A stretch of DNA of 5,653 bases from an uncultured Sphingobacteriia bacterium. Its GTDB lineage: Bacteria; Bacteroidota; Bacteroidia; Chitinophagales; Chitinophagaceae. Under the pieces are notes generated by a model, which had not been told where the DNA came from, did not search any database, and saw only the letters and a program-made list of their open reading frames with translations. Positions 1 to 5,653 of the stretch are shown one piece after another. A program made the position numbers and the translations under genes. Position 1 is the stretch's first letter, and the number at the start of each line of letters is the position of its first letter. Where the stretch lies: positions 1 to 5,653 of the forward strand of contig CAMFKK010000188.1 of NCBI GenBank assembly GCA_945957225.1, written 5' to 3'.

Positions 1-47
1 GAGATAGGCTCCGGTCTCGTGGGCTCGGAGATGTGTATAAGAGACAG
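1..47 (+). other. Nextera i7 sequencing adapter (non-biological)
   Basis: This is synthetic library sequence, not genome. Positions 29-47 are the 19-base Tn5 mosaic end (AGATGTGTATAAGAGACAG). Positions 14-28 are the Nextera read-2 overhang GTCTCGTGGGCTCGG. Positions 6-13 (AGGCTCCG) occupy the index slot and match, from memory, the N720 i7 index. Positions 1-5 (GAGAT) are the tail of the P7 primer. Biological sequence starts at 48. The same 47 bases occur inverted at 5607-5653. Confidence 0.98.
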
Positions 48-97
48 GGGCAAAAGCAATTAACGAAACAAGATCGCTAAAATAAAACAGGGGAAAT

Positions 98-418
98 TTA
101 AATACAATTCGGGGGTGGACTCAATAATTCGGGGCAATACTTAGTTGGTATTCCAATTTCAATATTGGGCTTATCTGCAATCAGGCTTTGGAACCTACAT
201 TTCTGATCCAATGCCATTAAATAAGATGTGTATTCCTGCTTCTTGATTTTAACGGGATCTTCGTCTGAATCTGTTTCATCTGTAGTAGTATATAAATCTT
301 TATCTATTTGCTCTTGAAAATTCCCAATTCCAAAAAGATAACAAAAACCTTCTACAGGAAATACCTGTAAGGAAAGCACTGTTACCATTAGAACAAATAT
401 GTATTTACGTATTTTCAA
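98..418 (-). CDS. Small exported cysteine-containing protein, unknown function
   Basis: I do not recognise this family. The 106-residue product opens with a basic n-region (KIRK, residues 2-5) and a hydrophobic core (about 6-22), which reads as a signal peptide cleaved near residues 24-25. The -1 residue before C26 is Phe, so it is not a clear lipobox. The mature part has an acidic, Thr/Asp/Glu-rich stretch (44-54), then cysteines at 74, 95 and 105. With C26 that makes four, enough for two disulfides in an oxidising compartment. It ends in SPPPNC plus Ile. The start is a TTG at 416-418 right after an in-frame stop; the only nearby ATG (386-388, residue 11) would remove the basic n-region, so TTG is preferred. 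No Shine-Dalgarno site is visible. It lies 77 bases downstream of the MBL gene on the same strand and may be the last gene of that unit. A small gene without a known domain could be spurious, but the clean signal peptide argues for a real one. Confidence 0.6.
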   Translation of the reverse strand: MKIRKYIFVLMVTVLSLQVFPVEGFCYLFGIGNFQEQIDKDLYTTTDETDSDEDPVKIKKQEYTSYLMALDQKCRFQSLIADKPNIEIGIPTKYCPELLSPPPNCI

Positions 419-441
419 ATTTTAAAGAATTGGGCCAAGAT

Positions 442-465
442 ATTGTTTTTTAAACAGAAAACAAT
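442..465. repeat. AT-rich 8-bp inverted repeat between two minus-strand genes
   Basis: ATTGTTTT (442-449) and AAAACAAT (458-465) are perfect reverse complements separated by 8 bases. An alternative smaller hairpin, TGTTT/AAACA (444-448 and 452-456), uses the same bases. It lies 30 bases beyond the stop of the MBL gene. It could be a weak terminator or a transcript-stabilising hairpin, but there is no GC-rich stem and no clear U-tract on the minus strand, so it may be chance in AT-rich DNA. Confidence 0.25.
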
Positions 466-495
466 CAGTTCTAGCTTTAACAAGACAAAATACTA

Positions 496-1491
496 TCATA
501 ATGCTATAGTAAGACCTTGTTCTGCAACTCTAAATCCCATCTTTTTCAATCTAGTTTTTTCAATAGAATGATATTTTAAAAGTGGATTTGTATGATTAAA
601 ATGTATAAAACAAATTTTGTATTTATCCTTATCAGATAATTGACTGAATTTTTTAATGCTTTCCTCCACAAAAGGATGCGGAACCTCAGTCATATCTCTA
701 TTGAGAAGTTCTCCATTTTGAAAAAATGTGCCATCAATCAAGGCCATATCAACTGATTTGATTAATCCAACTATATCTTCCTCCCATTTCTCCCATTTAT
801 CAATATCAGGTATAAATAAAACCTTCTTGTTTTGGGATTGAATCATAAAACCAATGGTTTCAGAAAATTCGTCTCGGTGGGGTACCAAAATTGGAGTTAC
901 TGAAAGTTGATTATCTAAATCTATGGGCTGTTTGTGTTGAATAGGCTTTAATGAAATATTATTCAATTGAACCAATTGACTCCAGGGACCATTGCTTTTA
1001 AGAAAACTTTCCATTTTGGGCATAGTATATACCGGAATAAGATTGGCTCCCAAAGCTTCGCGACCAAAAAATTGCAATCCTGTATAATGACCCATATGAG
1101 CGTGAGAAATAAAAATCCCCTCAGGCAATTGAAAACTTTTTGTTTTTAAAGCTTCTTGCATGAGGTCTAATTGAACTGTGATATCTGGTGTGGCTTCAAA
1201 TAGCCAGTACTTGTTTTTATTGACCAATCCTAAGGATACCACGTTTTTTCTAGTCTCTTTTCCCTGTTTAATAGCCATACAACAGGCTTTTGTGCAACCT
1301 ATTTGTGGGTAGCCGCCATCTTGGGCTGTTCCAAGAATTTTTATATAAATGCTGTCTTTTGCATCATTAAAAACTGGCATTGCTTTTATAGGTTGGCAAA
1401 AAAAAGACAAGCCACAATACAAAATGCCAATTTGAAAAACTGATTGAATTGAGTTAGGTAGATAATAGGAATGTTTAATCTGAATAGACAT
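496..1491 (-). CDS. Exported PqqB-like metallo-beta-lactamase-fold protein
   Basis: This is an MBL-fold hydrolase-like protein of the PqqB-related type. Numbering is from GTG 1494. Residues 18-34 are hydrophobic and look like an export signal, with possible cleavage after A38. The fold begins at IKILGTAQDGGYPQIGC (51-67), followed by C71 and C72; with C67 these resemble the structural zinc cysteines near the PqqB N-terminus. The metal motif is HAHMGH (131-136), where canonical enzymes have HxHxDH. Later landmarks are VPHRDEFSETIGF (H206), FIPDID (D230), LIDGTFF (D254), H273 and FIHFNHTNPLL (H298, H301). PqqB itself acts in PQQ synthesis, but no pqqA, C, D or E is present, so a PQQ role is not supported and the substrate is unknown. 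The ATG at 1489-1491 shares one base with the CotH stop (TGATG), implying translational coupling; a GTG one codon earlier (1494) is the alternative. M39 (1378-1380) would give a version without the signal. Confidence 0.9.
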   Translation of the reverse strand: MSIQIKHSYYLPNSIQSVFQIGILYCGLSFFCQPIKAMPVFNDAKDSIYIKILGTAQDGGYPQIGCTKACCMAIKQGKETRKNVVSLGLVNKNKYWLFEATPDITVQLDLMQEALKTKSFQLPEGIFISHAHMGHYTGLQFFGREALGANLIPVYTMPKMESFLKSNGPWSQLVQLNNISLKPIQHKQPIDLDNQLSVTPILVPHRDEFSETIGFMIQSQNKKVLFIPDIDKWEKWEEDIVGLIKSVDMALIDGTFFQNGELLNRDMTEVPHPFVEESIKKFSQLSDKDKYKICFIHFNHTNPLLKYHSIEKTRLKKMGFRVAEQGLTIAL

Positions 1492-3131
1492 CACTTAATA
1501 AGTTTGGTAACTATTTTTTCTCCAGCCCCATTTTTAATTACCAATAAATATATCCCAGAAGATAAAAAAGTCAAATTTTGGTCAACTTGATTTTGCCCTT
1601 CTACCAATAATTTCTTTTTAGAAAAAGTCAACTTGCCATTAATTTGGAATAATTCCAAACTTATCTCTTGAGCTTCTTTAGCAATAATCTGAATTATTGA
1701 ATTGCTATTAATTGGATTAGGAAATACATTAACTTGTAGCGTTCCTGTATTAGACACTGGCCAATTAGGTTTAATTTGTTTGGGCAAATTTTGATCAATC
1801 CATATTAGCCTTTGTTCTAACCATAGTTTCAAATAGCTTATTTCTTCATTATAAGAATTTGGTATTGGATTAGGGTTAGGCCAAATATATTGGCCCAAAA
1901 TAGGCCAACGTTTAAAATGCCTTTGTCTTGCTTCATCGGTCAACTGAACAATTGAATCAATTACTTGATTCAAATTTGCTGTTTTCAATACTGTGGTTCT
2001 TTGTTGAGACCATCGTTTATATAAATCTTTTACATAATTACTATCTGTAAACAGTTTTTCCCACCAAAACGGCACAAGACCGGCACCATCATTAGGACAG
2101 ACATCATTAAATTGAAAAGCCCATCCATTTACATTACTTCCGTTACAATAATTTGCATTTCTAAATGATAAATCATAATCCCAAACAGGGCCAGCCTTGA
2201 TTAAGGAATTTTTGCTATCTCTATCTTTATTAAAATAACTGCTTAGTCTATACCCATCAACATTTCTACTGATTTCATTGACAATAAAATAATCCATAAA
2301 TGAATTCAAGTCTGCATATTTTCTTACGCCAATCAAAGGATCTTGAAAGTTGCTACTATTCAATGCCGCTTCAAAATCATCTACTTGCTTTTTAATATAT
2401 GCTTTTTGTTGAGCCACAATATCAGTCTCTTTGGGATAAACATATGAGAAATGGGGAAAGTTTTTATTAGCTGACTTTAGTGCAGGAAAAGAAGAATACC
2501 ATGCATTGGGTTGTTTGTCCAAACTAAAAATATATCCTCCAGTAAGTGCATCACCTTCAATATCAGTCTTCTTCATTTTTGTTACACCTACTCTTACGGG
2601 TTTAATCTTTTCCATTAAGACATAAATGCCTTTATAATCATTATCCAAAATAAGTTCTACATATCTACATCGCGCAGCATACCTTCCCAAGCTATTGCTG
2701 ATACCATAAGCTAGTACGTTACGCATTAATGTTTTGTCAGTGTATGGCGCATACAATACCCAGTCGCTTTCAGAAGGCATACCCAATAGTGATTGGTTAT
2801 TACTACTACCATCTAAAAGCCTAAGTTCAATACCGTATGATTTCATGGGAAACATCTGTGAAGACTGTCCCCTTATTTCAATACCAATTTTTCCATTGTA
2901 ATGGTTAAAAGCATCAGACAAAGCATTTCTCTGCCCTGTACCATTGTAAATAATACCAAGGTCTGCAGTAATTTTTAGGTCATCCAATATGGTCTGTCCA
3001 TTGGTCTGAATAACAACAATTGGTAAATTAGAGCTAGTTAATAAACTTGATTGTCCATACAAATTAAGAATGACAAGCACATGAAATACTAATAGCACAA
3101 TTTTTTTATTATATGGAATATGCCAAGTCAA
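1491..3131 (-). CDS. Secreted CotH-family kinase with T9SS type A sorting domain
   Basis: This is a CotH-like protein (atypical, kinase-fold family named after the Bacillus spore coat protein CotH) predicted to be exported. Residues 11-26 form a signal peptide (cleavage likely after G26, before Q27). The CotH domain spans about 35-450. Its landmarks are GKIGIEIRGQSS (80-91), MKSYGIEL (96-103), the MPSESDWVLYAPYTDK segment (118-133) followed by MRN, YVELILDNDYKGIYVLMEKIK (split around 157-177, with E174), EISRNVDGYR (286-295) and GPVWDYDLSF (314-323), whose acidic pair D318/D320 is the likely metal-binding site. The C-terminal 85 residues are a Por/type A sorting domain: VFPNP (469-473), INGK (497-500), GIYLLVIKNG (526-535) and a KIVTKLIK end. 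It is therefore likely passed by the Sec system to the periplasm and by T9SS to the surface or outside. The only in-frame start is TTG 3129-3131, just after an out-of-frame ATG; see findings. The target is unknown. It is coupled to the MBL gene. Confidence 0.92.
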   Translation of the reverse strand: MTWHIPYNKKIVLLVFHVLVILNLYGQSSLLTSSNLPIVVIQTNGQTILDDLKITADLGIIYNGTGQRNALSDAFNHYNGKIGIEIRGQSSQMFPMKSYGIELRLLDGSSNNQSLLGMPSESDWVLYAPYTDKTLMRNVLAYGISNSLGRYAARCRYVELILDNDYKGIYVLMEKIKPVRVGVTKMKKTDIEGDALTGGYIFSLDKQPNAWYSSFPALKSANKNFPHFSYVYPKETDIVAQQKAYIKKQVDDFEAALNSSNFQDPLIGVRKYADLNSFMDYFIVNEISRNVDGYRLSSYFNKDRDSKNSLIKAGPVWDYDLSFRNANYCNGSNVNGWAFQFNDVCPNDGAGLVPFWWEKLFTDSNYVKDLYKRWSQQRTTVLKTANLNQVIDSIVQLTDEARQRHFKRWPILGQYIWPNPNPIPNSYNEEISYLKLWLEQRLIWIDQNLPKQIKPNWPVSNTGTLQVNVFPNPINSNSIIQIIAKEAQEISLELFQINGKLTFSKKKLLVEGQNQVDQNLTFLSSGIYLLVIKNGAGEKIVTKLIK

Positions 3132-3359
3132 TTGATTATTTTTTTCATGAAAAGATTCGGTTTAATGATGACCATATTATTGTTTTAATTGTACCTCTTA
3201 CATATTCAACTGGATGTTTTTTAATATAACTGTTTTTGAACTCTCTTCCTAAGTGTACAACTAAATTAATATTAAAGTATGAAAAGTATATCCGTCTGCT
3301 TTTGAATTAGACCAACTAAAGTTCAGGATTTTTCAGTAAATTGATACCAATAAAGGTTT
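3132..3359. promoter_or_regulatory. Divergent intergenic region between CotH and membrane-protein genes
   Basis: This 228-base AT-rich gap separates divergently transcribed genes, so it should hold promoters for both. I see no full Bacteroidota-type promoter (TTTG near -33 with TAnnTTTG near -7) on either strand. The nearest plus-strand match is TGCTTTTG at 3297-3304, one base off the -7 consensus and lacking a good -33 partner. A 10-base AT palindrome, TTAATATTAA, lies at 3266-3275. Neither is strong enough to call as a site. The ATG at 3146-3148 (minus strand), with its A7 tract at 3139-3145, also falls here. Confidence 0.4.
3352..3356 (+). promoter_or_regulatory. Possible ribosome binding site for the VTT-like gene
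   Basis: AAAGG lies only three bases before the ATG at 3360. The spacing is shorter than usual, so it may be incidental, but it is the only purine-rich element here. An in-frame TAA at 3351-3353 means no longer start is possible. Confidence 0.35.
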
Positions 3360-3953
3360 ATGTGGTTGAAGTATCTCTATGTTTTTCTTGCAAGTGCTGC
3401 TGTAGATATTGTTCCCCTACCGCTACCACCTGCTTTTGTAGTAATGGTATTTCTTCAGATTCGTTTTCAATTAGAAGTATGGCCTGTTATTATCATTGGT
3501 GTGGCAGGTTCAGTATTGGGGAGGTATATGCTTACTTTATACATTCCAAAAGTTGCACATCATATTTTCAAACCTGACAAAAATGAAGACGTACAATACC
3601 TAGGAAAAAAACTCAAAGAAAAGGGTTGGAAAAGTCTGTTAGCTATTTTGAGTTATTCCCTTTTGCCATTACCTACTACACCTCTATTTATTGCTGGAGG
3701 TATGGCAAATATGAAACCCATGTCAATTATTCCCGCTTTTATAGTGGGCAAATTCACAAGTGATGCCTTAGCCGTATTCATGGGCAAATTTGCGGCTGAA
3801 CACGCAAACGAAATTTGGGAAGGTGTGGTTTCCTGGCAATCTATTACAGGATTCCTTTTTGGACTATTTCTGGTAGCCGCATTCCTGTTTATAGACTGGC
3901 GAAGTCTTTTAAGAGACCATCGCTTAAGCATTAATTTAAAAATCTGGAAGTAG
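3360..3953 (+). CDS. Polytopic membrane protein, VTT/DedA (SNARE-associated) like
   Basis: This is a 197-residue inner-membrane protein. Hydrophobic segments lie near residues 4-31, 41-62, 92-116, 120-145 and 160-178. Two proline-rich hydrophobic turns, PLPLPPAF (19-26) and LLPLPTTPLF (101-110), the second followed by IAGGMANM, resemble the paired re-entrant loops of the VTT/DedA fold. A cytosolic-looking basic stretch (KPDKNEDVQYLGKKLKEKGW, 71-90) separates the halves, and the C-terminus is basic. DedA-type proteins of known function move lipids such as undecaprenyl phosphate or phosphatidylethanolamine across the membrane; that role here is only inference. The conserved Arg usually found before the second loop is not obvious (S98-Y-S). 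The start is the first ATG after an in-frame stop. It is the only plus-strand gene and is not in an operon; its TAG (3951-3953) touches the stop of the opposing gene. The membrane protein is clear; the family assignment is moderate. Confidence 0.75.
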   Translation: MWLKYLYVFLASAAVDIVPLPLPPAFVVMVFLQIRFQLEVWPVIIIGVAGSVLGRYMLTLYIPKVAHHIFKPDKNEDVQYLGKKLKEKGWKSLLAILSYSLLPLPTTPLFIAGGMANMKPMSIIPAFIVGKFTSDALAVFMGKFAAEHANEIWEGVVSWQSITGFLFGLFLVAAFLFIDWRSLLRDHRLSINLKIWK

Positions 3954-4466
3954 TTATAATTTCTTGACCAAGATGGGGTCTTCTGCAACACCTTCAATAA
4001 TCATCTTATATCCTTCTGAAGAAAGATAAATGGTGACAGCTGGTCTAAACAAATTGGTAAATACGGTTCCAGTAGGATAGTCTTGTTTCCATACATCTTG
4101 ATTCACCAATCTAAAAGAAGTAGTTCCATCATACCCTTTAAAGTTTCCATCAATATTTGATTCAACTACTTCTTGCAATTTATTTACCACAATCAATTTT
4201 TCAATGCCTTGTATTTTCATTTTATATTTCTTCCCTTCTTGGTATACCAATATTTCGGGGTTTGGATAAAGTGATTTTTGATTAATCTTATCGTTTAATT
4301 CATAAAAATGAAAATTAGCCGTTTTAATTAATCCACCTCTAGTTAAAGTGGGAATTAAGGGTTTAAAACTGGTAGTAGAGTCAACCAGTTTCATATTTGC
4401 GGTTATTTGAGCATTCAAAACCCCAGTTCCAATGAGTACAAATCCAAGCAAAAGTATTTTTTTCAT
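3954..4466 (-). CDS. Exported 170-residue protein, unknown function
   Basis: I do not recognise a domain. Residues 1-19 are a textbook signal peptide: MKK, a Leu/Ile/Val-rich core, and a GVLNA end that puts Q20 at the mature N-terminus, a pattern common in Bacteroidota. The mature protein has no cysteine, so it is not a lipoprotein. It has alternating hydrophobic stretches (IYLSSEGYKMIIEGV, 146-160; KKYKMKIQGIEKLIVVNK, 79-96) suggesting a small beta-rich periplasmic or surface protein. Its ATG (4464-4466) overlaps the TGA of the histidine kinase by four bases (ATGA), so it is probably translated by coupling and co-expressed with the kinase. A weak AGG precedes the start. Its stop TAA at 3954-3956 abuts the convergent gene with no room for a terminator. 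A role as sensory partner or output of the kinase is possible only from position. Confidence 0.83.
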   Translation of the reverse strand: MKKILLLGFVLIGTGVLNAQITANMKLVDSTTSFKPLIPTLTRGGLIKTANFHFYELNDKINQKSLYPNPEILVYQEGKKYKMKIQGIEKLIVVNKLQEVVESNIDGNFKGYDGTTSFRLVNQDVWKQDYPTGTVFTNLFRPAVTIYLSSEGYKMIIEGVAEDPILVKKL

Positions 4467-5606
4467 ATCCTATTTTTAGGCAAGGTAAAGATAAATTCAG
4501 CCCCCTGGTTCAAATTTGATTGAACCCAGATTTTACCCCCATGCATTTCTATAATTTTTTTACAAACAGCCAGACCTATTCCAGTTCCACTATAATCAGC
4601 AGCAGTATGTAATCTATTAAATAACTCAAAAACAACTTCATGGTATTGGGGCTCAATTCCAATGCCATTATCCTTTACGCTGATTTGCCATTCTTGATCA
4701 AGCTCAATTGCGCTAATCTTTATCACCAGTTTTTCAGCTCCACGGTATTTTATGGCGTTACCAATCAAATTCTGAAAAACCTGGTGCATTTTAAAATTCT
4801 TAGCTGATACAGTTGGCAGCTTTTCAATAACATAGCTAATATCAGCGTCCCCTTTTGTAATTTCAAACAATTGGGTAATATCTGAGACTACTTGATTCAG
4901 GTCAACTTCTGTGTATTCCTCTATCCCTTTTCCAGAACTACTGTATTCTAATAAGTCTCGAATCAGGTATTTCATCCTTTCGGCACCATTCACAGCAAAG
5001 TCAATGTATTTTTTAGAGGTGTAATCTATTTGACTACTAAATTTTTTCTCCAATAAATGCAAAAAACTTGTAACGGTTCTCAAAGGTTCCTGTAGATCGT
5101 GCGATGCAACAAAAGCAAATCTTTCTAATTCGGAATTCAATTGAGTCAAGGCTTCTGTTTTCTGCAAAAGGTCTTCATTAATTCTATTCAGTTCTAATTC
5201 ATTCCTTTTGCGCAAAGTAATATCCTTGTCAACTCCAATATAACCTTTAAGCGATCCATTATTATCAAAAACAGGATACCCATTGGTTAAAAAACAAATT
5301 TCGGTACCATCTTTGTGAATATTCCAGTTTTCCAAATCAACAATATCCCATTTATTAGCAACAATATCTTGAAACAATAAGCCCACGCGTATTTTCTCAT
5401 CATCCCGCATAAAATCAAATGGCGATTTGCCTATAATTTCTTCTGCTGAATATCCTAAATGATGTAAAATTTGATCGGAACAATAGGTATAGATTCCATA
5501 AGCGTCTACCTCCCAAATCCAATCTTGGGAGCTCATTAGAATTTTATTTAGCCTGTCATTGGTGTCACTCAGCGCCAATGAGGCTTTTTTCTTGGCGGTA
5601 ATATCT
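4463..5606 (-). CDS. PAS sensor histidine kinase, N-terminus missing
   Basis: This is the C-terminal 380 residues of a two-component sensor kinase, cut by the fragment end. An apparent start at 5635 lies in adapter DNA, and the first ten residues read from it (MGSEMCIRDR) are adapter translation apart from one base. Numbering here keeps those ten. DITAKKKA (11-18) is the typical end of a preceding PAS/PAC unit, so at least one more PAS domain probably lay upstream. One full PAS-PAC follows (about 29-140: QDWIWEVDAYG, GYSAEEIIGKSPFDF, GYIGVDKDIT). Next come a coiled-coil linker (141-172), a HisKA domain with phospho-acceptor H179 in ASHDLQEPLR, and a HATPase with N-box NLIGNAIKYR (289-298), G1 box DNGIGI (322-327), F-box FELF (336-339) and G2 box GTGIGL (350-355). 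All catalytic boxes are intact. No transmembrane segment is present in the visible part. It ends without a receiver domain, and no response regulator is in the window. The next gene overlaps its stop by ATGA. Confidence 0.95.
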
Positions 5607-5653
5607 CTGTCTCTTATACACATCTCCGAGCCCACGAGACCGGAGCCTATCTC
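5607..5653 (-). other. Nextera i7 sequencing adapter (non-biological), inverted copy
   Basis: This is the exact reverse complement of positions 1-47. The mosaic end CTGTCTCTTATACACATCT occupies 5607-5625, the read-2 overhang 5626-5640, the index CGGAGCCT 5641-5648 and the primer tail 5649-5653. The adapter creates a false GTG start for the kinase reading frame at 5633-5635. Biological sequence ends at 5606. Confidence 0.98.

Noticed and set aside
48..85. Possible C-terminal tail of a plus-strand gene entering from the left (for example a frame ending in TAA at 83-85)
   Set aside because: Only 10-11 codons are visible, two frames look equally plausible, and nothing can be recognised, so a gene cannot be supported. 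The rest, up to 97, shows no site or hairpin either.
967..1149. Plus-strand 60-codon reading frame
   Set aside because: It lies wholly antisense within the MBL gene, over its conserved HAHMGH region, and has no recognisable features.
496..1491. Assigning the MBL protein to PQQ biosynthesis as pqqB
   Set aside because: No other pqq gene is present, the metal motif differs from PqqB, and the protein appears exported, so only PqqB-like is justified.
3149..3359. Minus-strand promoter candidate TACTTTTC near 3281-3288 for the CotH gene
   Set aside because: It is one base off the -7 consensus, and the nearest TTG upstream is too far away to be the -33 element.
3341..3577. Plus-strand 78-codon cysteine-rich reading frame
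   Set aside because: It is an out-of-frame reading of the VTT-like membrane protein; its cysteines and serines come from shifted hydrophobic codons.
3653..3997. Minus-strand 114-codon reading frame
   Set aside because: It is antisense to the C-terminal half of the membrane protein and runs into the end of the 170-residue gene; composition is not protein-like.
1..5653. Perfect terminal inverted repeats suggesting a 5.6-kb composite transposon
   Set aside because: Both repeats are entirely Nextera adapter, index and primer sequence, and there is no transposase gene between them.

Overview
The window is one library fragment. A perfect 47-base inverted copy of an Illumina Nextera i7 adapter sits at each end (1-47 and 5607-5653), so biological sequence runs only from 48 to 5606. 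That insert is AT-rich and gene-dense. It looks like a member of the Bacteroidota: one protein ends in a type IX secretion (Por/type A) sorting domain, Shine-Dalgarno sites are weak or absent, exported proteins are common, and the sensor kinase has the PAS + SHDLQEPLR architecture frequent in that phylum. I cannot place it to genus.

Layout from left to right. (1) 98-418, minus: a small exported cysteine-containing protein of unknown function. (2) 496-1491, minus: a PqqB-like metallo-beta-lactamase-fold protein with an apparent export signal. (3) 1491-3131, minus: a secreted CotH-type kinase with a C-terminal T9SS sorting domain; its stop codon overlaps the start of gene 2 (TGATG). (4) 3132-3359: a divergent intergenic region. 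(5) 3360-3953, plus: a small polytopic membrane protein resembling the VTT/DedA (SNARE-associated) family. (6) 3954-4466, minus: an exported protein of unknown function whose stop directly abuts the stop of gene 5. (7) 4463-5606, minus: a PAS sensor histidine kinase truncated by the fragment end and overlapping gene 6 by four bases (ATGA).

There are two minus-strand transcription units. The kinase and the 170-residue exported protein form one translationally coupled pair. CotH kinase, MBL protein and perhaps the small cysteine protein form the other. The plus-strand membrane protein stands alone between them. Three or four of the six products carry signal peptides, so the region mainly encodes cell-envelope or extracellular functions. 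I found no RNA genes, CRISPR arrays, insertion sequences or phage genes, and no convincing new defence or mobile system. The most notable points are the adapter-derived false N-terminus on the kinase, a possible homopolymer frameshift at the CotH start, and the coupling of a T9SS-exported CotH kinase to an exported PqqB-like MBL protein.
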